Shown: piece by piece, positions 5,832 to 13,295 of the stretch | Position numbering within the stretch: the first letter of the stretch is position 1 | Layout: the number at the start of each line of letters is the position of its first letter | NCBI RefSeq assembly: GCF_902491705.1 | Contig: NZ_CABUIW010000046.1 | Coordinates: 1-17,473, forward strand | DNA from: an uncultured Lactobacillus sp. | GTDB taxonomy: Bacteria > Bacillota > Bacilli > Lactobacillales > Lactobacillaceae | DNA length: 17,473 nucleotides | Direction of reading: 5' to 3' | The notes under the pieces: model-generated | What the model was told of the DNA's origin: nothing | What the model saw: the letters and a program-made list of their open reading frames with translations, nothing else | Databases searched by the model: none | Position numbers and translations under genes: made by a program

Positions 5832-5997
5832 AATTTGCACTTCTTTTTATGTAACATTAATGAATAAGTTATCACAAAAGCCAAAATAATTGAAACAATG
5901 TCTAAAAATTAATGTTTTTTTGTCATATCTCTATGAAAAAAACTGCGAAATGTGTAAAATATGGGTGAAACTATTGAATTTTAAAAGGAGATATTTC

Positions 5998-6690
5998 ATG
6001 TCAAAATTAGTTTTAATCCGTCACGGTCAAAGTGAATGGAACCTTTCAAACCAATTTACTGGTTGGGTTGACGTTAACCTTTCAGAAAAAGGTGTTGAAG
6101 AAGCTAAGAAGGCTGGTCGTTTAATCAAGGAACACGGTCTTGAATTTGACCAAGCTTACACTTCATTATTAACTCGTGCTATCAAGACTTTGCACTACGC
6201 ACTTGAAGAAAGTGACCAACTTTGGATTCCAGAAACTAAGACTTGGAGATTAAATGAACGTCATTACGGTGCTCTTCAAGGTTTAAACAAGAAAGCTACT
6301 GCTGAAAAATATGGTGACGAACAAGTTCACATTTGGCGTCGTTCATACAATGTTTTGCCACCAGCTATTGATGATGACAACGAATTTAGTCAAGCACATG
6401 ACCGTCGTTACGCAAACTTGGATCCACACATCGTTCCTAAGGCAGAAAACTTACACGTATGTCTTGACCGTGTAATGCCATTCTGGGAAGATCACATTGC
6501 TCCAGACTTACTTGACGGCAAGAACGTAATTATCGCAGCTCACGGTAACTCACTTCGTGCTTTGACTAAGTACATCGAAAACATTTCTGACGACGACATC
6601 ATGAACCTCGAAATGAAGACTGGTGAACCAGTTGTTTACACATTCGACGAAAACTTGGATGTTGTTAACAAGGAAAAGTTGGACGACTAA
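5998..6690 (+). CDS. gpmA: 2,3-bisphosphoglycerate-dependent phosphoglycerate mutase
   Basis: Glycolytic enzyme converting 3-phosphoglycerate to 2-phosphoglycerate in the cytosol; 230 residues, the normal length. The signature LIRHGQSEWN holds the phosphoacceptor His9. Glu87 (LNERHYG) and His182 (AAHGNSLRAL) complete the active site, with spacing as in E. coli dPGM. The start is ATG 5998, preceded by AAAAGGAGA; an in-frame extension upstream is rejected. Codon use is strongly biased (GAA, AAG, CAC, CGT), fitting high expression. It is monocistronic, ending at the hairpin 6715-6741. Confidence 0.97.
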   Translation: MSKLVLIRHGQSEWNLSNQFTGWVDVNLSEKGVEEAKKAGRLIKEHGLEFDQAYTSLLTRAIKTLHYALEESDQLWIPETKTWRLNERHYGALQGLNKKATAEKYGDEQVHIWRRSYNVLPPAIDDDNEFSQAHDRRYANLDPHIVPKAENLHVCLDRVMPFWEDHIAPDLLDGKNVIIAAHGNSLRALTKYIENISDDDIMNLEMKTGEPVVYTFDENLDVVNKEKLDD

Positions 6691-6714
6691 TTAAATAGTG
6701 ATTATTCACACAAG

Positions 6715-6748
6715 AAGAACTTCGAATTTTTCGAAGTTCTTTTATTTT
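6715..6748 (+). terminator. gpmA terminator
   Basis: A perfect 11-bp stem (AAGAACTTCGA with its complement, 6715-6725/6731-6741), loop ATTTT, and a TTATTTT tail. A second small hairpin (CATCCC-ATA-GGGATG, about 6764-6778) with TTCTTTT follows. Confidence 0.9.
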
Positions 6749-6790
6749 AGGACAAAAAAAGACATCCCATAGGGATGCCTTCTTTTATCA

Positions 6791-6849
6791 ACTTGCTCCA
6801 AAAATTGTAATAATATAATTTATTTCATTTCATATTTTTTGGAACAAGT
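6791..6849. promoter_or_regulatory. Inverted repeat framing the probable pcp promoter
   Basis: ACTTGCTCCAAAAA (6791-6804) and TTTTTGGAACAAGT (6836-6849) are complementary but for one base, separated by 31 AT-rich bases that include TATAAT at 6814-6819. It could be a pair of operator half-sites or a leader hairpin. Further AT-rich sequence up to 6865 also contains -10-like hexamers, so the start site is unsure. Confidence 0.4.
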
Positions 6850-6907
6850 ATATTATATTATAAATAAAGAAAAACTGCCATTTTTTTCTAAGGAAAGAGG
6901 CAAAAAT

Positions 6908-7510
6908 ATGAAAATCTTAGTAACTGGATTCGATCCTTTTGGCGGTGAAAAAATTAATCCGGCCATTGAAGCCGTAAAAAGACTGCCAGATGAAATCGAT
7001 GGTAATCAAATTGTTAAGTTAGAAGTGCCAACAATTTTTTATCAAAGCGCTCAAGTTGTAAAAGAGGCCATTATCAAAGAAAAGCCAGACATGGTAATTA
7101 ATGTTGGCCAAGCTGGCGGCCGCAGCGCAATTACGCCAGAGCGAATCGCCATTAATTTTCAAGCGGGCTCCACTCCAGATAATTCTGGCAAGGGTCCTAA
7201 AGAAGGAAAGATTGAAGAGGATGGCGCCGACGGATATTTCACACAATTGCCAATCAAAAAAATGGTCACTGCAATGAGAAAAGCTGGCATCCCTGCCGAA
7301 ATTTCTAATTCAGCAGGCACCTACGTCTGCAACCACCTTTTCTATGAAGTGCAATACATGCGCCAAAGCAAGTTTCCAAACCTCAAGGCAGGCTTCATTC
7401 ACATTCCATTTTTGCCAAGCCAAGCTAAAAATGGTCGCCGTCCATCCATGAATTTAAATGACATGATAACCGGGTTAACCGCTTCCATCAAAGTGGCAGT
7501 AGCCAACTAA
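6908..7510 (+). CDS. pcp: Pyroglutamyl-peptidase I (pyrrolidone-carboxylate peptidase)
   Basis: Cytosolic cysteine peptidase removing N-terminal pyroglutamate from peptides; 200 residues. The N-terminus MKILVTGFDPFGGEKINPA is diagnostic. The catalytic residues are Glu78 (TPERIAIN), Cys141 (SAGTYVCNHLFY) and His165 (FIHIPFLP); the spacings of 63 and 24 match the known E81/C144/H168 triad. The start is ATG 6908, with AAGGAAAGAGG upstream; the longer in-frame ORF lacks a ribosome site. It fits the peptide-based nitrogen supply of dairy and gut lactobacilli. Confidence 0.95.
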   Translation: MKILVTGFDPFGGEKINPAIEAVKRLPDEIDGNQIVKLEVPTIFYQSAQVVKEAIIKEKPDMVINVGQAGGRSAITPERIAINFQAGSTPDNSGKGPKEGKIEEDGADGYFTQLPIKKMVTAMRKAGIPAEISNSAGTYVCNHLFYEVQYMRQSKFPNLKAGFIHIPFLPSQAKNGRRPSMNLNDMITGLTASIKVAVAN

Positions 7511-7513
7511 GAA

Positions 7514-7543
7514 TTGACAGTACCCCCTTTCAAGTGCTATTTT
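7514..7543 (+). promoter_or_regulatory. Promoter of the mutarotase-like gene
   Basis: TTGACA (7514-7519), 18 bases, then an extended TGC-TATTTT (-10 at 7538-7543). It lies directly after the pcp stop, so the next gene has its own promoter. Confidence 0.6.
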
Positions 7544-7573
7544 TGACATTGGAATTAAAGTTGGGAGAAAAAT

Positions 7574-8131
7574 ATGCAAACAATTGATAATTCTCTCTTT
7601 CAAGTCTCTGTTGATGAGAACGGGGCCAGAGTGGCTCACTTAATATCTGTAACAGATAATTTTGATTATCTCGCAAGTGAGGCTAAAGAGGGTATGGCAA
7701 TTGCTTTTCCAGTGATCAATCATGATAATGACTGGGCCAGCAAAGTGCCTTGGACTGTCGTTGATAAAGGCGATACTCGAATGAGTCTGACCTTAATTGA
7801 TACACCGGAAAGCTACAAGAGTTTCCCTTATCATTTTGAAGTGATGACCACTTATGCCCTAGAAGGCAATCAAGTAGAGGTAGACTTTTATCTAAAAAAT
7901 TCTTCGCATAAAGAAATGCCATTTTCACTGGGCTTTGTTCTACCAAATAATTGGCCACGTGAAGAGAGCATCAACAAAATCAATTTAAATAATGGAAAAC
8001 ATGAAATCGATGTTGCTTCGACTGATTTTAAATTGAATGTAGAAGAAAATCGTGTTGTCGCATTTACCGATGAGATTAGGCTTGGAGCAAAAAGTAACAA
8101 AAAATTTGCTTTAAGTTTGACTTTAAAGTAA
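7574..8131 (+). CDS. Short galactose-mutarotase-like (aldose 1-epimerase family) protein
   Basis: 185 residues. The opening (IDNSLFQVSVDENGARVAHLISV..NFDYLA) and middle (GMAIAFPVINHDNDW, YHFEVMTTYALEGNQVEVDFYLKNSSHKEMPFSLGFVLP) follow the beta-sandwich of aldose 1-epimerase family proteins. The usual length there is about 280-300 residues. Here the stretch that normally carries the catalytic histidine and glutamate appears shortened or absent, while the frame and the C-terminus remain orderly. It is a compact relative, perhaps sugar-binding and not catalytic. The start has GGGAGA eight bases upstream. Confidence 0.7.
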   Translation: MQTIDNSLFQVSVDENGARVAHLISVTDNFDYLASEAKEGMAIAFPVINHDNDWASKVPWTVVDKGDTRMSLTLIDTPESYKSFPYHFEVMTTYALEGNQVEVDFYLKNSSHKEMPFSLGFVLPNNWPREESINKINLNNGKHEIDVASTDFKLNVEENRVVAFTDEIRLGAKSNKKFALSLTLK

Positions 8132-8161
8132 AAATAAGTAATGATTTCAATAAGATATAAG

Positions 8162-8198
8162 AAGCAGGTCAGCGATGATTTGCTTTTTTTGTTATAAT
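8162..8198 (+). promoter_or_regulatory. Weak terminator and -10 of the envelope gene cluster
   Basis: A short stem (AAGCA/TGCTT) followed by T7 ends at about 8190. TATAAT follows at 8193-8198, giving a start near 8205. No clear -35 is visible. Confidence 0.4.
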
Positions 8199-8232
8199 AC
8201 ACTCAATGTGAATTTACATATAGGTATGGCTT

Positions 8233-9342
8233 ATGGAGAAAAAAAGAAGATTTCATCCTCAGGGAACACGAGTGCAAAATTATAAATATAAAAAAAAACA
8301 TATTTGGTCGTGGATTATGGGTTTGATTGTATTAGTTGGTATTGGTGCAATAATTGCGTACTTTACTGCTGTATATGTTAAGACCAAGAATGCGGTCGAT
8401 AAAACTTACGATCCGTACACTGCAGTAAAAACTACAGGTGAATTTAATGGAAAAAAACGCTTTGCTGTACTGCTTATGGGTACTGATACCGGTGCTTTGG
8501 ACAGAACAGAGAAGCGAGGCAGAACCGATACCATGATTTTAGCTGTAGTTAACCCTGCAAAGAAGAAATATACTCTGATATCCATTCCACGTGATACGAT
8601 GGCACAAATGGTAGGAAGCGAAAACTTCAAGACTGAAAAGATCAATGCAGCCTATGAACTAGGTGGAGCAAAGATGTCGATGGATAGCGTTTCAAAATTG
8701 ATCAATGTGCCAATTAAGTATTATGCCGTTGTTAACATGGGCGGGATCATGAAGATGATTCGCTATGTTGGTGGGATTAATATCAGGCCAACGCTTAGTT
8801 TTGAATATGGCGGCTATATCTTTAAGAAGGGCAAGTTAACGCATATGGGTGGTGCTGGCGCACTTGCTTATTCAAGAATGCGTTATGATGACCCTAGAGG
8901 CGACTACGGCAGACAAGAAAGACAGCGTCAAGTAATTACAACCTTGATTAAGAAGGCTGTTTCTGTTAGTTCGCTCTCAAACTTAGATTCGATCTTAACG
9001 TCAGTTTCAAGCAACGTTAGAACTAACTTGCCATTTAGTGCGTTACAACAGATCGCAATGAATTATCGAGGCTGTGCTAAAAAGACATCCAGTGACTACT
9101 TGCATGGCTACAATGCGATGATTGATGATGCCGCTTATCAAGTTCAGCCAACTAGTGAATTGCAACGAATCTCTGATTTAGCGCGCAGCGAATTAGATCT
9201 TGAAAAAGAAACTATCAGCAATAACGAAACTTACCAAAATGAGCGTAATATTGCTAACGGTTTCAGCTTCAAGAGTGGCAAGACGCAAGACTATCACATT
9301 TATGATTACACAGACGCAGATACAGGAGATGATGATAATTGA
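8233..9342 (+). CDS. LytR-CpsA-Psr (LCP) family wall polymer transferase
   Basis: 369 residues. A basic cytoplasmic N-terminus, one membrane helix (about 29-50) and an extracytoplasmic LCP domain (about 75-240). Conserved LCP residues are visible: Asp85 (LLMGTDTG), Arg97 and Asp99 (GRTDTMILA), Arg120 and Asp121 (SIPRDT), and the later YSRMRYDD..GDYGRQERQRQV cluster. LCP proteins move undecaprenyl-linked glycopolymers (teichoic acid, capsule) onto peptidoglycan. The last 50 residues are acidic and disordered (DYTDADTGDDDN). The stop overlaps the plsY start by one base. The ribosome site is weak (TAGGT). It is first gene of an envelope cluster. Confidence 0.93.
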   Translation: MEKKRRFHPQGTRVQNYKYKKKHIWSWIMGLIVLVGIGAIIAYFTAVYVKTKNAVDKTYDPYTAVKTTGEFNGKKRFAVLLMGTDTGALDRTEKRGRTDTMILAVVNPAKKKYTLISIPRDTMAQMVGSENFKTEKINAAYELGGAKMSMDSVSKLINVPIKYYAVVNMGGIMKMIRYVGGINIRPTLSFEYGGYIFKKGKLTHMGGAGALAYSRMRYDDPRGDYGRQERQRQVITTLIKKAVSVSSLSNLDSILTSVSSNVRTNLPFSALQQIAMNYRGCAKKTSSDYLHGYNAMIDDAAYQVQPTSELQRISDLARSELDLEKETISNNETYQNERNIANGFSFKSGKTQDYHIYDYTDADTGDDDN

Positions 9343-9959
9343 TGACGCCAATTTATGCGACGCTAATTGGTTATCTCTTTGGTAATTTCCTGACGGCGAT
9401 GATTGTCGGAAAAATTTTCTTAAAAATAAATCCTACTGAATATGGTTCACATAATCCTGGAACAGCCAATATGGGTGCTGTTTTTGGTAAAAAATGGGGC
9501 ATTCTAACATGTCTTGGTGATTTGCTTAAAAGCTTAATTGCCTTATTTATTGTTTATTTTGCCTTTCCAGCTCATATTAATATTGCTTTTTGCGGACTTG
9601 GTCTAATACTTGGGCATTGCTTCCCATTTTGGGATCACTTCCGCGGCGGCAAAGGCGTTGCCGTTGCAGCTCAAGTAGCAGTATTTTATGATTGGAAGGC
9701 TGGTTTTGCGACTTTGCTTGTAGCTTTAGTGTTAACAGCAATCATGCAAAATTTGACGATTCCGCCTTTAGTGTTTATGCTTTTATTCAGTGTTTATGAA
9801 TTTTTGCAAAACCAAGAAGCAGGAATCATCTTCATGGTGATTACTTTGATCATGGTCTTCAAGTTCTGGAAAGATATCATTGATTTCTTCACCGGTCACG
9901 GCAAGAAAGTCGATATTTTGTATTCAATTAAGAAAAAACTTGGGATCATCAAAAAGTAA
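9342..9959 (+). CDS. PlsY-like glycerol-3-phosphate acyltransferase (divergent)
   Basis: 205 residues from ATG 9342 in a TGATG overlap with the LCP stop; AGGAG lies upstream. PlsY transfers acyl groups from acyl-phosphate to glycerol 3-phosphate in the membrane. The protein has about five membrane helices and family-like loops: YGSHNPGTANMGAVFGKKWG (motif 1) and GHCFPFWDHFRGGKGVAV (motif 2). In motif 1 the usual conserved arginine (GATN..R) is replaced by alanine, and motif 3 is hard to see. This may be a specialised paralogue with another substrate or partner. Co-transcription with LCP and LtaS-like genes suggests a role in wall or lipoteichoic polymer synthesis; that is inference. Confidence 0.8.
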   Translation: MTPIYATLIGYLFGNFLTAMIVGKIFLKINPTEYGSHNPGTANMGAVFGKKWGILTCLGDLLKSLIALFIVYFAFPAHINIAFCGLGLILGHCFPFWDHFRGGKGVAVAAQVAVFYDWKAGFATLLVALVLTAIMQNLTIPPLVFMLLFSVYEFLQNQEAGIIFMVITLIMVFKFWKDIIDFFTGHGKKVDILYSIKKKLGIIKK

Positions 9960-9999
9960 TGGCAAAAAGAATTTTTTAGTAAGGACATAGACTAAGAAA

Positions 10000-12990
10000 A
10001 TGAGTGAGATTAAGAAGAAAAAATCACTAAATGTTGTCCAAATTATTTGTATAATTGTGGCAGCATTTTTCATGCTAGTGCAAATGTTCTCATGGGGTAG
10101 CTTATTTGGCAGACTGCCACTTAGCACTTTGATGAGATACATTCCTGGACTACTTGGACGCAGTACGATGGTGCTTGTGCCTATGGTCTTTGGTGCTGTG
10201 TACAGCAAGAAGAAGGTTCATCCAACTGAAGCCTTTAGATTCTGGATTATAGCAGTAGTTACACTAGTGTTGCTGTATTTGGCTAACTTCTTTAAGCGGC
10301 CAGGCAGCTTTAACATGTGGAAACTATGGGGCGTATTTTTCCCAGTATTGACTAGTACCTCAGTGCTGCTTGCAGGTTTGATTTTCAGTATGTTGGCTCA
10401 ACCATATATTTATGAGTTGCAACACCGCATTACTGCTAAACAAAACTTGCTTTTGCTTAGTGCATTAACACTGGTCGGCTTTGCCACAAGTGCGGGTACG
10501 ATCGTCTTCAACTATTCAATTTATGGCGTCTACCTGATCTTGTACTTTGCTTGGGGGATGTTCCTAGCAAACGTTAAGATTCCTAAGAAGGTCTTTGGCT
10601 GGACAATTGCCTCAGGGATTTTCTCATTCTTTGTAATGTTCATTGGTGTTCCTGGATTTAACGGTGTTTACTGGTACCAACGTTTGTCTGGTCGTAGCGG
10701 CGTTTACTCATGGAATCCAAAATTCTTAAGCAACATTGCATCACCATTCTTATTCTTAATGGTGCTTGCCGCATTCTTAATTTTCAGAAAAGTAATCGTT
10801 AGCTTCTCTGCTAAAGAAATGCGCTTCTTTATTCCAGTAGTTGTCTTTATGGATGCTCCAATTATTGGAGGCTTCGTAAAGTCATTCCGCTTTACTGGTA
10901 GTGCCGGCTTCAACAAATTCTTGATGATCATCTTAATGATGATTGTAGCGTTTGCTTTAGACTGGCTATACGATAAATATTTATTTAGAATTAAACCAAT
11001 CAGAAATGCAGTCGCATTTTTGAATAAACATGACAACTTAGCAGAAATCGTTGAAGATGTCTGGAAGAACTTCACTGCTTGGGTAGTTGAAAACAGAGTA
11101 AGACTTCTTACATGGGGCTGGTTCTATGTATTAAGTTTTGCTTCATTCTTGATTGAATCTGATAACTTACGTATTCAGATTACGACTGCCACTGACATTA
11201 ACGCAGTTATCTTCTTGCTCGGGACTAGATTCTTCGCCATTATTTTGACGGCAATCTTCCTCGATGCGATGTTTGCGATTTTCTACTTCATTACTACGCG
11301 TTACTGGACCTCAACTATTCTGGTCAGCGTAATCACAATTGGTTGGGCTATTGCCAACAAGATTAAACTTAACCTTCGTGGTGAACCAATTTACCCAACT
11401 GAAATTGATGAAATTGTTAACTGGAAGACCTTGCTTCCAATGGTCGGACAACAAAAAGTAATTATGATTGCTATTGCATTGGTAATTGTGATTGCATTAT
11501 GTGTCTTCCTTGAAATTAAGGTTCCAATTAAGAAAAAGGGTTCATGGAAGCGTCGTGGAATTTGGGCATTGCTCAGTTTGCTTTTGTTCATGACTCCAGC
11601 TCGCTTTAACCACGATGGCGGCATGATCTGCCACATTAACCGTGGTTTTGACAACAAGCAATCATTCAGAAACCCTGAACGTGATATCCAAATCAACGGT
11701 CCACTTTTGAACTTCTTGAACTACTTCGACTTGCAGATTATGAATAAGCCATCTAACTATTCAGAATCTACAATCAAGCATTTGGATGAAAAATACAGCA
11801 AGATTGCTGACGAAATTAATAAGACAAGAAAGAATACTTTAAAGGATCAAACTATTGTCTACAACTTGAGTGAAAGTTTTGTAGATCCATATACTTTCCC
11901 AACTATTAAGATTGATCCTAAGACTCCAAACCCAGTTAAGTTTATCCAATCAATGCAAAAACGTGCCACTTACGGTAGCATGCTTAGTGCCGGTTATGGT
12001 GGTGGTACTGCCAACATGGAATGGGAAACTTTGACCGGATTTAACATGGGTATGTTCAAGTCAACTTTGACTCCATATGTTCAAATCGTGCCAAACTATG
12101 ACTTCTACCCAACTATCGGTATGGACTTCAATTACAAGTCAGCCGTTCACCCATTCATTGGTACTTACTACTCAAGAGTAGAAGACTACAAGAGATTCAA
12201 GTTTAACAAGTTCGTTTACCTTGGTTCTAAATACAAGATCATTGATCAAAAGAAGCTTGGTAAGAGTACTTACAACTCTGACTTCACCACTTATGCTAAC
12301 GGTTTGAGACAAATCAACAGCATGAAGGGTGGACAATTCATTAACTTGATTTCTATTCAAAACCACATGCCTTACAACAACTGGTATCCAAACAACGAAT
12401 ACATGGGTAAGGTATCTGGTGAACTCTTCAACACCGCTGCTGTACGTGAACAGATGGCAACTTACATCAAGGGTACTCAATACACCGACAAGGCAGTTAA
12501 GAAGTTTATTGGTCAAATTGATAAGATCAAGAAGCCAATTACTGTTGTCTTCTATGGTGACCACTACCCAAGTATCTTGTCACAAAACTACACTGGCAGA
12601 TATCCTGTTCAAATGCACTCAACTCGCTACTTCATTTACTCAAACAAGTATGCAAGAGAGCACGGTGCTAAGAGTAAGTTGACTCACAACACTAACTTTG
12701 TTAACACTAGTGACTTCACTGCCATGATGCTTGAACAAACTAACACTAAGGTAACTCCTTACCAAGCACTTTTGACTGAAGTACACGAGAAGCTTCCTGC
12801 AATTACCATTAACTTCAATGGTGACAAGGGCTTCCAATTAGTTGACCAAAAGGGTCACTTTGTAGATCCTAAGAAGCTTACTTCAGAACAACAAGCTATT
12901 TTGAACGATTACGAAATGGTTCAATACGATATGACCGCTGGTCAAGCTTATGGTTTGAAGGCTAAGGGCTTCTACAAGATGAATAATTAA
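10000..12990 (+). CDS. Large LtaS-like membrane phosphoglycerol transferase with an extra N-terminal membrane domain
   Basis: 996 residues, far longer than classical LtaS (about 650). Residues 1-345 hold roughly nine or ten membrane helices of no family I recognise. Residues 366-520 are a second helix group like the LtaS membrane part. Residues about 615-890 form the extracellular sulfatase-fold domain. Metal and catalytic residues are visible: Glu625 (YNLSESF), Thr670 (GGGTANMEWETLTG) and Asp854-His855 (YGDHYPS). The Glu-Thr distance of 45 equals that of S. aureus LtaS (E255/T300). It would transfer glycerol-phosphate-like groups to a membrane or wall acceptor. The gap from plsY is 40 bases, so it probably shares its transcript. 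It ends at a strong terminator. Confidence 0.88.
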   Translation: MSEIKKKKSLNVVQIICIIVAAFFMLVQMFSWGSLFGRLPLSTLMRYIPGLLGRSTMVLVPMVFGAVYSKKKVHPTEAFRFWIIAVVTLVLLYLANFFKRPGSFNMWKLWGVFFPVLTSTSVLLAGLIFSMLAQPYIYELQHRITAKQNLLLLSALTLVGFATSAGTIVFNYSIYGVYLILYFAWGMFLANVKIPKKVFGWTIASGIFSFFVMFIGVPGFNGVYWYQRLSGRSGVYSWNPKFLSNIASPFLFLMVLAAFLIFRKVIVSFSAKEMRFFIPVVVFMDAPIIGGFVKSFRFTGSAGFNKFLMIILMMIVAFALDWLYDKYLFRIKPIRNAVAFLNKHDNLAEIVEDVWKNFTAWVVENRVRLLTWGWFYVLSFASFLIESDNLRIQITTATDINAVIFLLGTRFFAIILTAIFLDAMFAIFYFITTRYWTSTILVSVITIGWAIANKIKLNLRGEPIYPTEIDEIVNWKTLLPMVGQQKVIMIAIALVIVIALCVFLEIKVPIKKKGSWKRRGIWALLSLLLFMTPARFNHDGGMICHINRGFDNKQSFRNPERDIQINGPLLNFLNYFDLQIMNKPSNYSESTIKHLDEKYSKIADEINKTRKNTLKDQTIVYNLSESFVDPYTFPTIKIDPKTPNPVKFIQSMQKRATYGSMLSAGYGGGTANMEWETLTGFNMGMFKSTLTPYVQIVPNYDFYPTIGMDFNYKSAVHPFIGTYYSRVEDYKRFKFNKFVYLGSKYKIIDQKKLGKSTYNSDFTTYANGLRQINSMKGGQFINLISIQNHMPYNNWYPNNEYMGKVSGELFNTAAVREQMATYIKGTQYTDKAVKKFIGQIDKIKKPITVVFYGDHYPSILSQNYTGRYPVQMHSTRYFIYSNKYAREHGAKSKLTHNTNFVNTSDFTAMMLEQTNTKVTPYQALLTEVHEKLPAITINFNGDKGFQLVDQKGHFVDPKKLTSEQQAILNDYEMVQYDMTAGQAYGLKAKGFYKMNN

Positions 12991-13000
12991 ATTCGAGAAT

Positions 13001-13035
13001 AAAGACGAAGGTTTTGCCTTCGTCTTTTTCTTTTC
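13001..13035 (+). terminator. Terminator of the envelope cluster
   Basis: AAAGACGAAGG pairs perfectly with its complement (13001-13011/13017-13027), loop TTTTG, then a TT-CTTTTC tail. Confidence 0.92.
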
Positions 13036-13047
13036 TTGAAATAACGG

Positions 13048-13076
13048 TTGACTAAATGCAGTTTTCTAGTTAAGAT
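13048..13076 (+). promoter_or_regulatory. tyrS promoter
   Basis: TTGACT (13048-13053), 17 bases, then TAAGAT (13071-13076). The start is expected near 13083, giving a leader of about 210 nt before tyrS. Confidence 0.7.
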
Positions 13077-13082
13077 CATAAC

Positions 13083-13282
13083 TAACGATAAGTAGCGAAT
13101 CAATTCAGTGTTCAGAGAACTAGCATTTTGGTGAGAGCTAGGCAGGTTGATTTTAGCGAAATACTGATAGGGTGGTTTCTTTATCAACCAGTAGAGATGC
13201 CGTAAGGCATGAACGTGGGTGGTACCACGGCTAAAGATGATAATTAGTCGTCCCTTGAGAATATTCTCAAGGGGCGTTTTTT
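13083..13282 (+). promoter_or_regulatory. Tyrosine T-box riboswitch leader
   Basis: The T-box motif GTGGGTGGTACCACGG is at 13215-13230. Upstream is a stem I arrangement: AGTAGCGAATC near 13091, a terminal loop with GGTGAGAG at about 13130, and a specifier loop GCGAAATACTG with the tyrosine codon UAC at 13162-13164. The rival terminator hairpin (13249-13276, CCCTTGAGAA core) ends in a T6 run. Uncharged tRNA-Tyr would pair with UAC and, via its CCA end, with the T-box bulge, stabilising the antiterminator and switching tyrS on. Confidence 0.95.
13249..13282 (+). terminator. T-box-controlled terminator
   Basis: A perfect 10-bp core, CCCTTGAGAA/TTCTCAAGGG (13252-13273), is extended by CG/CG and a T:G pair, followed by TTTTTT. 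It is the off-state of the riboswitch before tyrS. Confidence 0.93.
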
Positions 13283-13295
13283 ATTGGAGGAAATT

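Noticed and set aside
5890..5997. 36-codon N-terminal extension of gpmA
   Set aside because: No ribosome site at 5890. AAAAGGAGA and the family's usual N-terminus support ATG 5998.
6839..6907. N-terminal extension of pcp
   Set aside because: No start signal, and it overlaps the promoter-like AT-rich region. ATG 6908 with AAGGAAAGAGG gives the normal protein.
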